From Streptomyces sp. CB02056 (lineage in GTDB: Bacteria; Actinomycetota; Actinomycetes; Streptomycetales; Streptomycetaceae), in contig NZ_LIPD01000004.1 of the NCBI RefSeq assembly GCF_001905545.1, positions 124,001-188,000 of the forward strand: a DNA stretch of 64,000 nucleotides. Reading direction: 5' to 3'. Shown here one piece after another: positions 17,201 to 45,434 of the stretch. Within the stretch, counting starts at the first letter, position 1; each line of letters opens with the position of its first letter. The position numbers were made by a program, and so were the translations under genes. The notes below the pieces were generated by a model. That model saw only the letters and a program-made list of their open reading frames with translations. It ran no database searches and was not told the DNA's origin.

Positions 17201-17697
17201 ACGGCGGTGTCCAGCCGTTCGACGCTGGTGGCGAGGAGCCGCGGCCCGGTCTCCGCGACGATCGGCGCCAGCTGGGAGAGCGGCGCGCTGGCGTGCAGCG
17301 GCACGGAGACCAGGCCCAGGTGGACGCCGGCCAGGTCGACGGTGGCGTGGTCGGTGCTGCTGAAGCCGAGGACGCAGATCCGGTCGCCCGGGGCCAGCCG
17401 GTACCCGGGCTCGTGTGCCCAGGCCCCGGCGAGCGCCCGGACGCGCGCCCACAACTCCCCGTAGCTGACGGTGTCGTACCTCGGGAGCAGCCGCCCCGTC
17501 GCGTGGTCGCGGGCGCGTTCGCCGAGGGCGGGCCGGTCCCGGTAGGCCGCCATGACGGTCGCCATGATCTCGGCCGGGCTGGTGGCCGGATCGGCGAGCG
17601 CCGCCCGTACGGCCGCCGACTGCCCCGTCGCGCCCGGCCCTTCCGACTGCCCCGTCGCGCCCGGACGGTGGCCGGCCCCGGCCGTGGCGGAGCTCAC
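14212..17697 (-). CDS. Carboxylic acid reductase (adenylation-carrier-reductase)
   Basis: 1161 aa, the size of bacterial CAR enzymes, which reduce a free carboxylic acid to an aldehyde with ATP and NADPH. The adenylation domain (about 40-620) shows [34 protein letters not shown] and a C-subdomain ending [13 protein letters not shown]. The carrier domain has LGGDSLSAL with Ser674 for phosphopantetheine. The C-terminal reductase (from about 765) has [10 protein letters not shown] at about 770 and a catalytic Y-x3-K in [11 protein letters not shown]. Its ATG overlaps the P450 stop (ATGA), and the NTF2-like gene follows at 12 bp. In this cluster it would convert the released polyketide acid to the aldehyde needed for ring closure. 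It needs a phosphopantetheinyl transferase, which is not in the window. Confidence 0.92.
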   Translation of the reverse strand: MSSATAGAGHRPGATGQSEGPGATGQSAAVRAALADPATSPAEIMATVMAAYRDRPALGERARDHATGRLLPRYDTVSYGELWARVRALAGAWAHEPGYRLAPGDRICVLGFSSTDHATVDLAGVHLGLVSVPLHASAPLSQLAPIVAETGPRLLATSVERLDTAVAAVLGQPSVRRLLVFDHHPGVPAERAAVEAAARRLAEAGGTAVLDTLTAAVGRGALLPDPPLHVPAPGEDPLALLLYTSGSTGAPKGAMYPQRLARNAWWGFVYGPADVPSVVVHYMPQSHQAGRMSVLGTLARGGLGCFTARSDLSSLFEDIALVRPTELTMVPRICDMLFQRYRGELDRRAGEPGDVDAAVKAHLRETVLGGRVAKAFCGTAPLSAEVAEFVESCLGLHLYTGYGSTEAGGVLLDTVVQRPPVLDYKLVDVPELGCFRTDRPHPRGELLLRTSAAIPGYYRRPELTAAVFDEDGYYRTGDIMAEVGPDRLVYVGRTKDVLKLSQGEFVTVSRLEGVFLGSPLVRQVFVYGNSERSHLLAVVVPTPEAIARADGDPAALKLLIDRELRRTARENGLNPYEVPRDFLVETEPFSPANGLLSDSHKLLRPRLHERYGAALERRYAELADEQGRQLRELRRTGADRPVQETVNRAVRAVLGRADAGADTGARFTELGGDSLSALSFTTLLKEVLDVEVPVGVVLGPATDLAGVAAYVEARRTAPGSRPTAASVHGGGATEVRARDLTPDRFIDAPTLAAAPGLPGPAESPRTVLLTGANGFLGRFLCLEWLRRLAPSGGRLVCLVRGRTPADAAERLARAFGDGGEAARRYRELAAGTLTVLAGDLAEPRLGLDRAVWNGLAESVDLVVHPAALVNHVLPYAELFGPNVAGTAELVRLALTERLKPVTYLSTVAVRGGAGPSALDEDADVREAIPRRRLGRGYADGYAAGKWAGEVLLREAHERYGLPVTTFRSGMILAHSSYPGQLNVPDVFTRLVLSLVATGIAPRSFHRGGTPARYDGLPVDFLAEAVTALGTPGPDGYRTYNAWNPHDDGASLDTLVDWLVEDGHPIRRVDDYDDWFARFTTAVRALPERQRTHSVLPLLHAFEQPGEDRPAPAPRFREAVRAAGIGPDRDVPRLSPALVAKYVTDLRGLGLLDRHPSPSRPH

Positions 17698-18890
17698 CAG
17701 GCGACCGGCAGGGCGTCGGCCCCGCGGATGAGGCGTTCGGTGCGCCAGCTGATCCGCTCGGGCGGGACGGCGAGGTGCAGCCCCGGCAGACGGCGGACCA
17801 GGGAGCCGAGCACGGTGCGCAGTTCCATCCGGGCGAGCTGCGCGCCGAGGCAGTGGTGCACGCCGTGCCCGAAGGTGACGTGCGGGGACGCGCTGCGGTG
17901 GAAGTCGATGCGGTCGGGCTGCTCGAAGACCTCCGGGTCCCGGTTGGCCAGCCCGAGTTCGGCGACCACGGCGTCACCGGCGCGGATCTTCTGCCCGCTG
18001 AGCTCCAGGTCCTCGACGGCGATCCGGGTGAACCCGGCGGTGGCGCTGATCGGGACGACCCGGGAGAGCTCCTCCACCGCGCCGGGGATCAGGCCGGGAT
18101 CGGCGACCAGCTCCCGCCACAGCTCGGGGCGGGTCAGCAGGGTGTAGACGAAGTTGCCGATCTGGTTGGCGGTGGCCTCCTGGCCGGCGGAGAGCAGGCT
18201 GACCCCGAGGCCGACCAGCTCCTCCTCGGTGAGCGCGTTCTCCTCGCCCTCGACGGAGGCCAGTTCGCCGAGCAGGTCGGCGGTGGGGTGGACCCGGCGT
18301 TCGGCGACCAGGCCCGCCAGGTAGTCGTTCAGGTGCCCGCGGTCGCGGGCGGACAGCTCGGGGTCGGAGAGCGTCAGCAGACCGTCGACCCAGGAGTTGA
18401 ACCGGTCGCGGTCGGCGAGCGGTACCCCGAGCAGTTCGCAGATCATGGTGACCGGTAGCGGCCAGGTCAGGGCCTTGGTCAGGTCGGCCGGCGAGCCCGA
18501 CGCGATCATCGCGTCCAGCAGCTCGTCCACGATCTCCTGGGCGCGCGGCCGCAGCGCCTCGACCCGGCGGAGGGTGAACGGGTTGGCCACCCGGCGCCGG
18601 AGCCGGGTGTGCTCGGGCGGGTCCATGCTCAGCATCGAGGTGCGGGGGAGGCCGGCCGAGACCGTGCGGGGCACGTGGTCGCCGACCGCCTCGGCGCGGC
18701 TGAACCGGGGGTCGGCCAGCACGGCGCGGACGTCGGCGTAGCGGCTGACCAGCCAGGCGTCCCCGCCGAACGGCAGACGGACCCTCAGCACGGGCTGCTC
18801 GCCGCAGACCGCGGCCAGCTCCGGGTCGATGTCGAGCCGGTGCGTCGGGCCGAACGGATAGGCGCGGGGCCCGTCGTCCGTCGCGGTCAT
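17694..18890 (-). CDS. Cytochrome P450 (CYP107-like)
   Basis: A 398-aa soluble bacterial P450. The heme loop is [18 protein letters not shown] with Cys347. The K-helix ExxR appears as EELSR, and the C-helix region is [12 protein letters not shown]. The oxygen-activation helix reads [12 protein letters not shown] with Glu238-Ala239-Thr240. The conserved Thr expected right after the acid is Ala, as in EryF-type enzymes, with Thr one place later. The start is ATG 18890, 29 bp after the SDR stop, and the stop overlaps the CAR start. No ferredoxin or reductase gene is near, so redox partners come from elsewhere. It probably oxidises the glutarimide polyketide or its carbocycle; the site is unknown. 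Confidence 0.93.
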   Translation of the reverse strand: MTATDDGPRAYPFGPTHRLDIDPELAAVCGEQPVLRVRLPFGGDAWLVSRYADVRAVLADPRFSRAEAVGDHVPRTVSAGLPRTSMLSMDPPEHTRLRRRVANPFTLRRVEALRPRAQEIVDELLDAMIASGSPADLTKALTWPLPVTMICELLGVPLADRDRFNSWVDGLLTLSDPELSARDRGHLNDYLAGLVAERRVHPTADLLGELASVEGEENALTEEELVGLGVSLLSAGQEATANQIGNFVYTLLTRPELWRELVADPGLIPGAVEELSRVVPISATAGFTRIAVEDLELSGQKIRAGDAVVAELGLANRDPEVFEQPDRIDFHRSASPHVTFGHGVHHCLGAQLARMELRTVLGSLVRRLPGLHLAVPPERISWRTERLIRGADALPVAW

Positions 18891-18919
18891 GTTGTCAGTC
18901 CTTCCGGTCCCGGGGGCGG

Positions 18920-19672
18920 TCACAGCGCCGCGATCCGCCCGCCGTCGATGACGAGGTTGCTGCCGGTGATCCAGGAGGCGCGCGGGGACACCAGGAACCC
19001 GACCGCCTCGGCGATGTCCTCGGTGCGCCCGATCCGGCCGAGCGGGATCCCCTCGGCCCAGTCCGCCGTGTCCGTCCCGAGCCCGAGGTAGTCGGCGATC
19101 CCGTCCCTGGCCTCGTCCGCGCCCGGCGTCATGACGTTCCCGGGGGAAAGCGCGACGACCCGGATGCCGTCCGGCGCCAGTTCGGTCGCCAGCCCTTTGT
19201 GGTAGACCTCCAGGGCGGCTTTCGCGGCGGCGTAGTGCAGGATCACCGGATAGGACGAGACGGTGGCGATCGAGGACATGTGGACGATGACGCCGCCGCC
19301 TCCCGAACGCATCGCGGGGACGAGTGCGGAATTGAGCCGGACGGCGGAGAGGAAATTGATGTCGACGGTGTACTGCCAGTCCTTCTCGATGTCCAGCGCG
19401 CTCTGGAAGGTCCGACAGCCGCCGGCGTTGTTGACCACGATGTCCACGCCGCCGAGGATTTCCAGCGCGGTGTCGGCGAATTCCCGGACACCGGCCGCGG
19501 TGCTGAGGTCGGACGGGACGAAGGCGGATTCGGCCGGGGTGTCCCCGGTCGGTTTGCGCGCGGTGGTGACGACGGTGGCGCCGCTCTCCAGCAGCTTCCG
19601 TGCGATGCCGGCGCCGATGCCGCGGCTTCCGCCGGTCACCACCGCCCGCTTTCCCGCCAATTCCCGTTCCAT
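18920..19672 (-). CDS. Short-chain dehydrogenase/reductase
   Basis: 250 aa, a classical cytoplasmic SDR. The cofactor motif is TGGSRGIGAGIA, the NNAG motif is VNNAGG, the catalytic Ser is in HMSSIATVSSYP, the Tyr-x3-Lys is YAAAK, and the C-terminus is WITGSNLVIDGG. ARKP after strand 2 favours NADPH. ATG 19672 starts at the Rossmann fold as expected; a GGCGGCGGAA purine run precedes it. It is the first gene of the operon SDR-P450-CAR-NTF2, divergent from the OYE gene across 382 bp with a candidate promoter and palindrome. It likely interconverts the side-chain hydroxyl and ketone or reduces a ring ketone of the glutarimide polyketide. Confidence 0.92.
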   Translation of the reverse strand: MERELAGKRAVVTGGSRGIGAGIARKLLESGATVVTTARKPTGDTPAESAFVPSDLSTAAGVREFADTALEILGGVDIVVNNAGGCRTFQSALDIEKDWQYTVDINFLSAVRLNSALVPAMRSGGGGVIVHMSSIATVSSYPVILHYAAAKAALEVYHKGLATELAPDGIRVVALSPGNVMTPGADEARDGIADYLGLGTDTADWAEGIPLGRIGRTEDIAEAVGFLVSPRASWITGSNLVIDGGRIAAL

Positions 19673-19804
19673 TCCGGTTCCGCCGCCTCTCCCTGGTCGG
19701 AAAACCTGTCCGCGACGCCTTTCGGCAGAAGAGACGCTTTTCGGCGTACGGGCGGGTACGGCCCGGTGCCGGTGCGGAAGGGCGGCGCGGAACCACCGCG
19801 GACC

Positions 19805-19834
19805 ACTATCCGCGACCCGCTTCGGCAAGGTCAA
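19805..19834 (-). promoter_or_regulatory. Candidate vegetative promoter of the SDR-P450-CAR operon
   Basis: On the minus strand, TTGACC (19834-19829) is followed after 18 bp by GATAGT (19810-19805). The -35 is one base from consensus and the spacing is good. It lies about 135 bp upstream of the SDR start, with the palindrome 19846-19860 directly upstream. Confidence 0.4.
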
Positions 19835-19845
19835 GAAGATTGTGT

Positions 19846-19860
19846 CGATGCAGTGCATCG
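19846..19860. promoter_or_regulatory. Operator-like palindrome CGATGCAGTGCATCG
   Basis: Perfect 7-bp arms around one G, 11 bp upstream of the candidate -35. Its central position between the two divergent tailoring units suits an activator or a shared operator. Confidence 0.45.
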
Positions 19861-20054
19861 CCTGGCGCGGTGCAGAAAGGCGGTCGGCCGCCGGGCGGGC
19901 CGATGCCGCTGGACGCCGGGAACGATAGCCCCGATAATCGTCGAATTGCCGACGCACGGACCTCCGGTATGAGACGGACGGAAACACCGCCGCGGCGCGG
20001 CGGGATATCGCCCGGGGCGTCCGGCCCGGAATTCAGACGAACTCGGGAGGAACA

Positions 20055-21143
20055 ATGGCGGGCTTGGGAGAGCCGTTCACCGTGGGCGACCTGACGGTCC
20101 CGAACCGGATCGTGATGGCGCCGATGACCAGGATGAAGTCCCCCGGAGGGGTGCCGGGCCCGGACGTCGCGGAGTACTACGCCCGCCGTGCGGCCCACCG
20201 GGTGGGGCTGATCGTCACGGAGGGCACCTACATCGGCCGCCCCGCCGCTGCGGCCTACGACGGGGTCCCCCACTTCCACGGCGAGGAGGCCCTGGCGGGC
20301 TGGTCCCGGGTGGTGTCGCTGGTCCACGCGGCCGGCGGCCGGATCGTCCCGCAGCTGTGGCACACCGGGGTGCAGCGCCCGGGCACCGAACCGCCCGCCG
20401 AGGGGCCCTCCGGGATCGGCCTGGACGGCGGCCCGGCCGGGCGGGCCATGAGCCAGCAGGACATCGACGACGCGGTGGCCGCCTTCGCGCGCGGCGCCGC
20501 GGACGCCGAGCGGCTCGGGTTCGACGGGGTCGAACTGCACGGCGCGCACGGCTACCTGATCGACGACTTCCTGTGGCACGGCACCAACCGCCGCACCGAC
20601 CGCTACGGCGGCGACCCGGCCTCCCGGGCCCGGTTCGCGGCCGAGGTGGTGCAGGCCGTCCGGGCGGCGGTGAGCCCCGGGTTCCCGGTCCTCTTCCGGC
20701 TCTCCCAGTGGAAGGTCGGCCGCTACGACGCCCGGATCGCGGAGAGCCCGGAGGAGCTGGAGCAGCTGCTGACCCCGCTGGCTGAGGCGGGGGTCGACGC
20801 CTTCCACGCGTCCACCCGCCGCTACTGGCTGCCCGAGTTCGAGGGCAGCGACCTCAACCTGGCGGGCTGGGCGCGCAAGCTCACCGGCAAGGCCGCCGTG
20901 ACGGTCGGCTCGGTCGGCCTGGACCGCCAGTACGGCGAGGGCGTGTTCACCGACGGCTTCACCCGGCCGGCCGGGCTCACCGGCATCGAGGAACTGGTCG
21001 AGCGGCTGGAACGCGACGAGTTCGACCTGGTCGCGGTCGGCCGGCCGCTGCTGGCCAACCCCGACTGGGCGGAGCGGGCGCTCGGCGGCGGGCTGGCCGG
21101 GGCGGTCCCGTACGACCCGTCGGTGCTCGCGACCCTGGTCTGA
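20055..21143 (+). CDS. Old-yellow-enzyme family ene-reductase (NADH:flavin oxidoreductase)
   Basis: 362 aa, an FMN TIM-barrel of the OYE family. FTVGDLTVPNRIVMAPMTRM is the canonical first strand, and LIVTEGTYI and IVPQLWHTG follow. The substrate-binding pair is in VELHGAHGYLIDDFL, with SNRRTDRYGG-like NRRTDRYGG next and DLVAVGRPLLANPDW at the phosphate-binding end. ATG 20055 follows GGGAGG. It is divergent from the SDR operon and convergent with the PKS. In cycloheximide-type pathways the carbocycle must be reduced to a cyclohexanone, and an OYE is a natural catalyst for enone (or tautomerised phenol) reduction. That assignment is inferred from context. Confidence 0.93.
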   Translation: MAGLGEPFTVGDLTVPNRIVMAPMTRMKSPGGVPGPDVAEYYARRAAHRVGLIVTEGTYIGRPAAAAYDGVPHFHGEEALAGWSRVVSLVHAAGGRIVPQLWHTGVQRPGTEPPAEGPSGIGLDGGPAGRAMSQQDIDDAVAAFARGAADAERLGFDGVELHGAHGYLIDDFLWHGTNRRTDRYGGDPASRARFAAEVVQAVRAAVSPGFPVLFRLSQWKVGRYDARIAESPEELEQLLTPLAEAGVDAFHASTRRYWLPEFEGSDLNLAGWARKLTGKAAVTVGSVGLDRQYGEGVFTDGFTRPAGLTGIEELVERLERDEFDLVAVGRPLLANPDWAERALGGGLAGAVPYDPSVLATLV

Positions 21144-21172
21144 CCACCGGACCGGCTGACCGGCTGACAGAA

Positions 21173-21214
21173 GGAGGGCCGGGCCCGCGGCACACGCCGC
21201 GGGCCCGGCCCTCC
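21173..21214. terminator. Very strong bidirectional hairpin between OYE and PKS
   Basis: A perfect 19-bp stem, left arm 21173-21191 and right arm 21196-21214, with an ACAC loop. It lies between the OYE stop and the PKS stop of two convergent transcripts, ending the 20-kb PKS message on one side and OYE on the other. Confidence 0.85.
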
Positions 21215-21249
21215 GGTGTCCCCGCCCGGCGGCGGGGACACCGGCCCCG

Positions 21250-40724
<19,475 letters not shown>

Positions 40725-40728
<4 letters not shown>

Positions 40729-42719
40729 CGGGCCTCCTTTCCGGTCCGGACGGCGTGGCGCCGGTCCACGGTCACTTTCAGGTCGAGCGCCGGGGCGGCC
40801 GATCCGCCGTTCCGGCCGGCGCCGTCGAGCACGAACTGCCGGTGGAGCACGGCGGTGGTGAGCAGGTAGACGAAGGCCTGGTCCTCCTTGGTGCTCACGT
40901 CCTCGGCGGGCGAGGCCATGACGCGGTCCGTCAGGCGGCGGGCGAACCGCTGGTCCAGGAAGTCGAGCTTGCCCAACTCGGCGTCGGACAGGAGGAGTTC
41001 CAGGTAGTCCGGGCGGTGCTCCTTGAACACCTCGCTGCCCGGGGCGCGGTAGGGCTGCTTGGGGCGGTCCGTGGTCCACTGCGGCAGCTCGGCGCGGAAC
41101 GCCTTCTTCAGGACGGCCTTCTCGTTCCACCCGTCGTCGAAGCGGAGGTTGACCGCGGAGGCGGCCCGGACCACCGCCGGGTCGAGGAACGGGCAGCGGT
41201 TCTCCACGCTGTGCGCCAGGGCGACGCGCTCGCCCTGGGTCGAGAGCAGGAAGCCGGGCAGCAGGGTCTTGTACTCCAGCCACTGGGCCTTCTGCACCGC
41301 GGACATGGCCTGGTAGCCCGGCGCCCGGGCGACCAGGTCGAGCAGGTCGGCGAACGGGTCCTTGCGGGAGGCGAGCAGCCGGGCCGCGAACCTGCCGTTC
41401 TGGTACCGCAGTTCGTGGGAGAACAGGCCGGGCAGCCGCTCGGTGGCGAACTGCTGGTACAGGCCGAGCAGGTGCCCCTGGTGGGCCGGGCCGAAGTGCG
41501 CCAGCTCCGGGTGCAGGGTGGCGAGTCCGGCGCGCCGCTCGGTGTCGGTGAGCCCGTGCCAGCGTTCGCGCAGCATGGTCTCGCGGAACAGGGAGTAGCC
41601 GAGGAAGGCCTCGTCGGAGCCCTCGCCGCTGAGCACGGTCTTGATGCCCGCGTCGCGGACGTGGCGGGAGAGCAGGAACATCGGGACGAAGGAGGTCCGG
41701 AAGGCGGGCACCTCGGCGTGGTACACCGCCGACGGGAGGTTGTCGGCGATGTCCGCGCCGGTGACCGGGAGGGCGGAGTGCAGGGTGCCCAGGTGCTCGG
41801 CGACCAGCAGCTGGCTGTCGGACTCGTCGAAGTTCTTGTCCCGGAAGGCCACCGAGAAGGTGCGGACCTGGTGCCGGGACAGCTGGGTGGCGAGGCTGGT
41901 GACCACGGAGGAGTCGAGGCCGCCGCTCAGGTAGACGCCGACCTCCACGTCGGAGCGCAGGCGCAGCTCCACCGCGGTGCGCAGGCTCTCCCGGACGAAA
42001 GCGACCGCCTCCGGCTCGGTGCCGTCGAAGCCCGGTACGTCGAAGGAGAGTTCCTCGTACGCGCGCGGCGAGCGCCGGCCGCCGCCGGCCTCCAGGTAGC
42101 AGCCCATGGGCAGTTGGCGGACGCCGGCGAACGGCGTGCGGTCGGGCAGCGGCGTCCACACCGCGTAGATCGACGCGAGGTCCGGCGGGGAGAGCTCGAA
42201 GCGGAAGCCGGGGAACGCGCCGAAGGCCTTCGCCTCGGAGGCGAACAGGAGGGCGCCGCCGTGCTCGGCGTAGTACAGCGGGCGCTTGCCGTAGCGGTCG
42301 CGGGCCAGGACGAGCCCGCCGGTGGCGGTGTCCCTGATCGCGAGCGCGAACGGGCCGTTGAAGCGGGCGAAGCAGGCCGGGCCCCACTGGATCCAGGCCT
42401 GGAGGGCGACTTCGGTGTCGGAGTGGTCGGTGCGGAACGGGCGGCCCAGGCCCTCCAGTTCCGCGCGCAGTTCGACGTGGTTGTAGATCTCGCCGTTGAA
42501 GCAGATCCAGTAGCGCTCCGTCGGGTCCGACATCGGCTGGGCGCCGTCGGCGGGATCGACGATCGCCAGCCGTACGGTGCCCATCGCGAGCCCGTCGTCC
42601 AGGTAGTAGCCGGCCTGGTCCGGTCCGCGGTGGCGGATGGTCGAGAGCATCGAGGTGATGACCTCGTCGGGTGCTCCGGTCAGTGGTGGGTCCGCGAGGA
42701 ACCCGGCGATTCCGCACAT
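40725..42719 (-). CDS. Asparagine-synthetase-like amidotransferase (glutarimide starter AMT)
   Basis: 664 aa, class II glutamine amidotransferase plus ATP-dependent synthetase. ATG 42719 is chosen because it puts the nucleophile at Cys2 (MCGIAGFL), as the Ntn-type glutaminase needs; AGGGGGA lies upstream. The glutaminase domain continues RHRGPDQAG and FNGEIYNHVEL. The synthetase domain has the pyrophosphate loop YLSGGLDSSVV near residue 264. In ordinary metabolism this is AsnB. Between a stand-alone ACP and a trans-AT PKS it matches the amidotransferases of glutarimide pathways, which turn malonyl-ACP into malonamyl-ACP. Its stop overlaps the PKS start, and the ACP stop is 10 bp upstream. Confidence 0.9.
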
Positions 42720-42729
42720 GGCAGTCCCC

Positions 42730-42981
42730 CTATTCCCCGGCGAGCTTCTTCTGGACGAATTCATCGATCGCGTTGAGCGATACGAGGACGTTCATGAGGA
42801 TCTCGTCGCCGTCGAGGGCCAGCGAGAACTCGGACTCCAGGAAGCGCATCATCCTGACGTAGCCGAAGGAGTCGATGACCCCGGCCTTGAACAGGTCGGT
42901 GTCCGGGGTGGTCTCATCGTCGAACTCGAAGAGGAAGCGCTCCTCCAGGTACGTCCGGATCGTGTCCGTCGTCGATTCCAT
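42730..42981 (-). CDS. Stand-alone acyl carrier protein (starter ACP)
   Basis: An 83-aa discrete carrier protein with a phosphopantetheine site at Ser38 in AGVIDSFGYVRMM. The motif is DSF rather than the common DSL, as in the free carriers of amidotransferase-primed pathways. Helical, acidic, full length. It begins 3 bp after the AT stop and ends 10 bp before the amidotransferase. In glutarimide biosynthesis the discrete ACP carries malonyl loaded by the AT, and the amidotransferase amidates it. Start ATG 42981. Confidence 0.9.
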   Translation of the reverse strand: MESTTDTIRTYLEERFLFEFDDETTPDTDLFKAGVIDSFGYVRMMRFLESEFSLALDGDEILMNVLVSLNAIDEFVQKKLAGE

Positions 42982-42984
42982 CGT

Positions 42985-43830
42985 TCAGGCTCCAGACGTG
43001 ATTTTGTCGACCATGCGGGTGAGGGAGGTGCCCCCGATCTCGGTGAACTCCACGTCGTCGTCCCGGTCGAGGAGACTTCGTACGCAGTCGGTCCAGCGCA
43101 CCGGGGCGACGAGCTGTTCGGCCAGCAGCCGGGCGGTCTCCTCCGGCCGGTGCGGCCGGGCGGTGACATTGGAGACGACCGGGGTGCGGGGTGCGGCGAA
43201 TGCGAAGCCGGTGAGGAATTCCGCGAAGCGCACGCGGGCGGGCTCCATGTAGCGGGAGTGGAACGGCGCGCTCACCCTCAGGCGGGCGACCCGGATCCCG
43301 TTCTCCTCCAGGCATTCGACCGCGGCGGCCAGCACGGGGGGAGTGGCCGCGATGACGAGTTGTGACGGGGTGTTCAGGCCGGCGATGTCGACGCCGTCGA
43401 TCCCGTGGTCGGCGAGGAGCTCCAGCAGCCGTTCCTCGGGGGTGTCCAGGACGGCGGCCATGCCCCCGTCGGAGGCCGCGGCCATGAGCTCGCCGCGCTT
43501 GGCGACCAGCCGGAGCCCGGTCTCGAAGTCGAACACCCCGGCGGCCAGCAGGGCGTTGTACTCGCCGAGGCTGTGCCCCAGGTAGACGTCCGCCGGGCGG
43601 TCCTCCCGGTGGGTGCGCTCGAAACCGTGCAGGGCGTTGACGACGAAGATCGCCGGCTGGGTGTACTCGGTCCGGCCGAGCAGGCCGTCCGGGTCCTTGG
43701 TGCACAGGGTGGCGAGGTCGTACCCCAGCAGGTCGGAGGCGAATCCGACCAGTCCTGGGTAGCGTTCGAGGACCTCGGCGCCCATTCCCTTGTGCTGGCT
43801 GCCCTGGCCGGCGAAGAGCATGGCGAACAC
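42985..43830 (-). CDS. Trans-acting malonyl-CoA acyltransferase
   Basis: 281 aa, a complete stand-alone FabD-like AT: FAGQGSQHKGMG, nucleophile Ser87 in GHSLGEYNALLAAG, and His in SAPFHSRYM. The GTG at 43830 is chosen because GGAGGA precedes it by 5-7 bp; the internal ATG at 43821 is the alternative. The PKS has no AT domains, so this protein should load malonate on all five module ACPs and on the discrete ACP. It is the first biosynthetic gene after the LysR regulator, with the ACP 3 bp downstream. Confidence 0.94.
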   Translation of the reverse strand: MFAMLFAGQGSQHKGMGAEVLERYPGLVGFASDLLGYDLATLCTKDPDGLLGRTEYTQPAIFVVNALHGFERTHREDRPADVYLGHSLGEYNALLAAGVFDFETGLRLVAKRGELMAAASDGGMAAVLDTPEERLLELLADHGIDGVDIAGLNTPSQLVIAATPPVLAAAVECLEENGIRVARLRVSAPFHSRYMEPARVRFAEFLTGFAFAAPRTPVVSNVTARPHRPEETARLLAEQLVAPVRWTDCVRSLLDRDDDVEFTEIGGTSLTRMVDKITSGA

Positions 43831-43895
43831 GGCATTCCTCCGACGGGTGTCGCGGGGATGAGGGGGTGTGGCGAGAAGGGGGCGCGCGCCCGGTC

Positions 43896-44810
43896 TCACA
43901 GACGGCAGGTCGGGACGACCGACCTGAGCACGTTCAGGACCGCGCGGCCGCGCCGGTCGAGGGCGAGGCCGGGGGCGGCGGCCACGCCGAGCGACGCGGT
44001 CGGCGCGTCCCCGGCGAGTTCGACCGAGCGGATCCGGCCGCCGTCCAGCGTCGTGGCCCGATGGGCGCGCTGGTGGACGAGGGCGAACCCGCACCCGGCG
44101 GCCACCAGGCCGCGGACGGTCTCCGGCCCGGTGGCGGTGACCACCGGTGGCAGCGGGACGCCGACGTCGGCGAAGAACTTCTCGAAGTGGAGCAGCAGCG
44201 GCGGGTCGTCGAGGGCGACGAACGGCCGCTCGGCGAGCTCGGCCAGGCGGACGGGGTCGGCCCGGCCGCACGGGTCGTCGTCCGCGACGAGCGCCCGCAT
44301 GGGCAGCTCGGCCAGTGGAACGAACCGGGAGCCGCCGCTCAGGAAGTCGTAGGTGACGGCCAGTTCGCACTGCCCGTCCCGGAGCAGGGCCAGCAGCCGG
44401 TCGGCCGGTTCCTCCCGGGTGGTCAGCCGCAGGCCCGCGTGGCGTTCCGCGGTGATCCGATGGGTCTGGGGGAGCAGGAACGGGGCGACCGGGGTGAGGA
44501 ACCCGACGCCGAGCCGGCCTTCGATGCCGCCGGCCAGCGCGTCCCCCTGCTCCTGGAGGCTCCTGGCCTGTCCCAGCAGCGCGCGGGCGCCGAGGAGCAG
44601 GTCCCGCCCGTTCGGGGTGAGGGTGACCCCGCGGGCGTGGTGGCGCAGCAGCAGCTGCACGCCGAGTTGGCGTTCCAGCCGCATGATGGCCGAGGAGACG
44701 GTCGATTGCGAGGCTCTGAGCTTCTCGGCCGCTTCCGAGATGTTTCCGAGTTCGGCCGATTCCACGAAATAGCGCAACTGCGTGAGGCTGAAGTCCAGGC
44801 GGTCGGTCAT
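43896..44810 (-). CDS. LysR-type transcriptional regulator (probable cluster regulator)
   Basis: A 304-aa cytoplasmic LTTR. The N-terminal winged HTH FSLTQLRYFVESAELGNISE continues with LRASQSTVSSAIMRLERQLG and the wing LTPNGRDLLLGARALLGQ. The periplasmic-binding-like effector domain begins at about residue 95. ATG 44810 has GTGAAGA upstream. It lies 65 bp upstream of the AT on the same strand, so it heads the likely LysR-AT-ACP-AMT-PKS transcript. LTTRs commonly autoregulate and respond to a pathway metabolite. Target sites in the cluster are not proven; the SDR/OYE intergenic palindrome and the LysR leader are candidates. Confidence 0.92.
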   Translation of the reverse strand: MTDRLDFSLTQLRYFVESAELGNISEAAEKLRASQSTVSSAIMRLERQLGVQLLLRHHARGVTLTPNGRDLLLGARALLGQARSLQEQGDALAGGIEGRLGVGFLTPVAPFLLPQTHRITAERHAGLRLTTREEPADRLLALLRDGQCELAVTYDFLSGGSRFVPLAELPMRALVADDDPCGRADPVRLAELAERPFVALDDPPLLLHFEKFFADVGVPLPPVVTATGPETVRGLVAAGCGFALVHQRAHRATTLDGGRIRSVELAGDAPTASLGVAAAPGLALDRRGRAVLNVLRSVVPTCRL

Positions 44811-45148
44811 TCTTCACGTCCGGAGTGATTTCTCGGTCGGTCGGATCGTGTGGGCGCGGTTCGCGCGCGTTCCGGCCGCTTCAGGTCCGGTGCGCGTTCC
44901 GGGGCGATCGTCTGGGCGTACGCGGCGCGGTTCCGGCGCCGGGACAGTGGAACCGTGGCAGGCGGTACCGGTCGTACGTGTGCGATGGCGACATGGCGGG
45001 GCTCTTCTCTGGCTTCGGGAGCGAGGAGAACACTGTCGAGCGGGTATCGCGGAACGCTGTGTGTCATGCGCGTGTCAAGAAAGTAAAAAGCGCAGGCCGG
45101 AGGGTCGTGGCCAGGAGTGTGCAGGAAGGTTCAAGGGTGCACACGGAA

Positions 45149-45160
45149 CGAAGCGCTTCG
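45149..45160. promoter_or_regulatory. Palindrome CGAAGCGCTTCG
   Basis: A perfect 12-bp palindrome about 340 bp upstream of the LysR gene. It is isolated, and its function is unknown. Confidence 0.3.
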
Positions 45161-45302
45161 CTCACCTTAGGCGACAGGTTGACCGTGGAACAAGGTCGCC
45201 CTGGGGCCGGGATGTGAGGAACTCGCGGGCGTATCCGGTGGGTCGGATTCCGCGGGCCGGACCGTACGGGGACGTCCGAGGCCGGACCGTCCGGGACCGT
45301 CC

Positions 45303-45349
45303 GGGGTCGGATCGTCCTGGGGTGACCGGGGTCGGACCGTCCTGGGGTG
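45303..45349. repeat. Tandem direct repeat, 25-bp period
   Basis: Two 22-bp units at 45303-45324 and 45328-45349 (starting GGGGTCGGA, ending CGTCCTGGGGTG) differ at one base. Shorter GGACCGTCCGG copies lie just upstream. Confidence 0.8.
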
Positions 45350-45368
45350 TCCCGGGCGGAAACGGCGG

Positions 45369-45408
45369 GCGGCCCGCCCGGTGTCGTGGAGGACACCGGA
45401 CGGGCCGC
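45369..45408. terminator. Hairpin terminator of the MFS gene
   Basis: A 17-bp stem (45369-45385 with 45392-45408) with one C-A mismatch and a 6-nt loop, just beyond the MFS stop codon. Confidence 0.75.
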
Positions 45409-45434
45409 GTACGCACCCGAGCAACCCCTGCGCG

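Larger units (their letters stand above)
19673..20054. other. 382-bp divergent promoter region (SDR operon / OYE gene)
   Basis: No gene is supported here; the open frames are shadows. It must hold both promoters. Visible elements are a minus-strand -35/-10 pair at 19834-19805 and a 15-bp palindrome at 19846-19860. Base composition falls locally around 19800-19950 compared with the coding flanks. Confidence 0.6.
44811..45434. other. 624-bp intergenic region between LysR start and MFS stop
   Basis: No gene is supported. Contents are the LysR leader, an A-rich patch at 45077-45090, a CGAAGCGCTTCG palindrome at 45149-45160, a TCGGACCGTCC-rich direct-repeat zone at 45280-45350, and the MFS terminator at 45369-45408. 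It probably marks the upstream border of the polyketide cluster. Confidence 0.6.

Noticed and set aside
10627..18147. Plus-strand open frames of 1307 and 1194 codons (10627-14550, 14563-18147)
   Set aside because: Antisense shadows of QcrB, the glycosyltransferase, CAR and P450. No domain and no ribosome site.
43880..43891. GGGCGCGCGCCC palindrome between LysR and AT as a terminator
   Set aside because: A 12-bp GC palindrome with no loop or tail, plausible by chance at this composition; the genes are probably co-transcribed.
45049..45078. Perfect TTGACA on the minus strand at 45078-45073 as the LysR promoter
   Set aside because: No acceptable -10 at 16-19 bp (the position reads TTCCGC), and the leader would exceed 230 bp.
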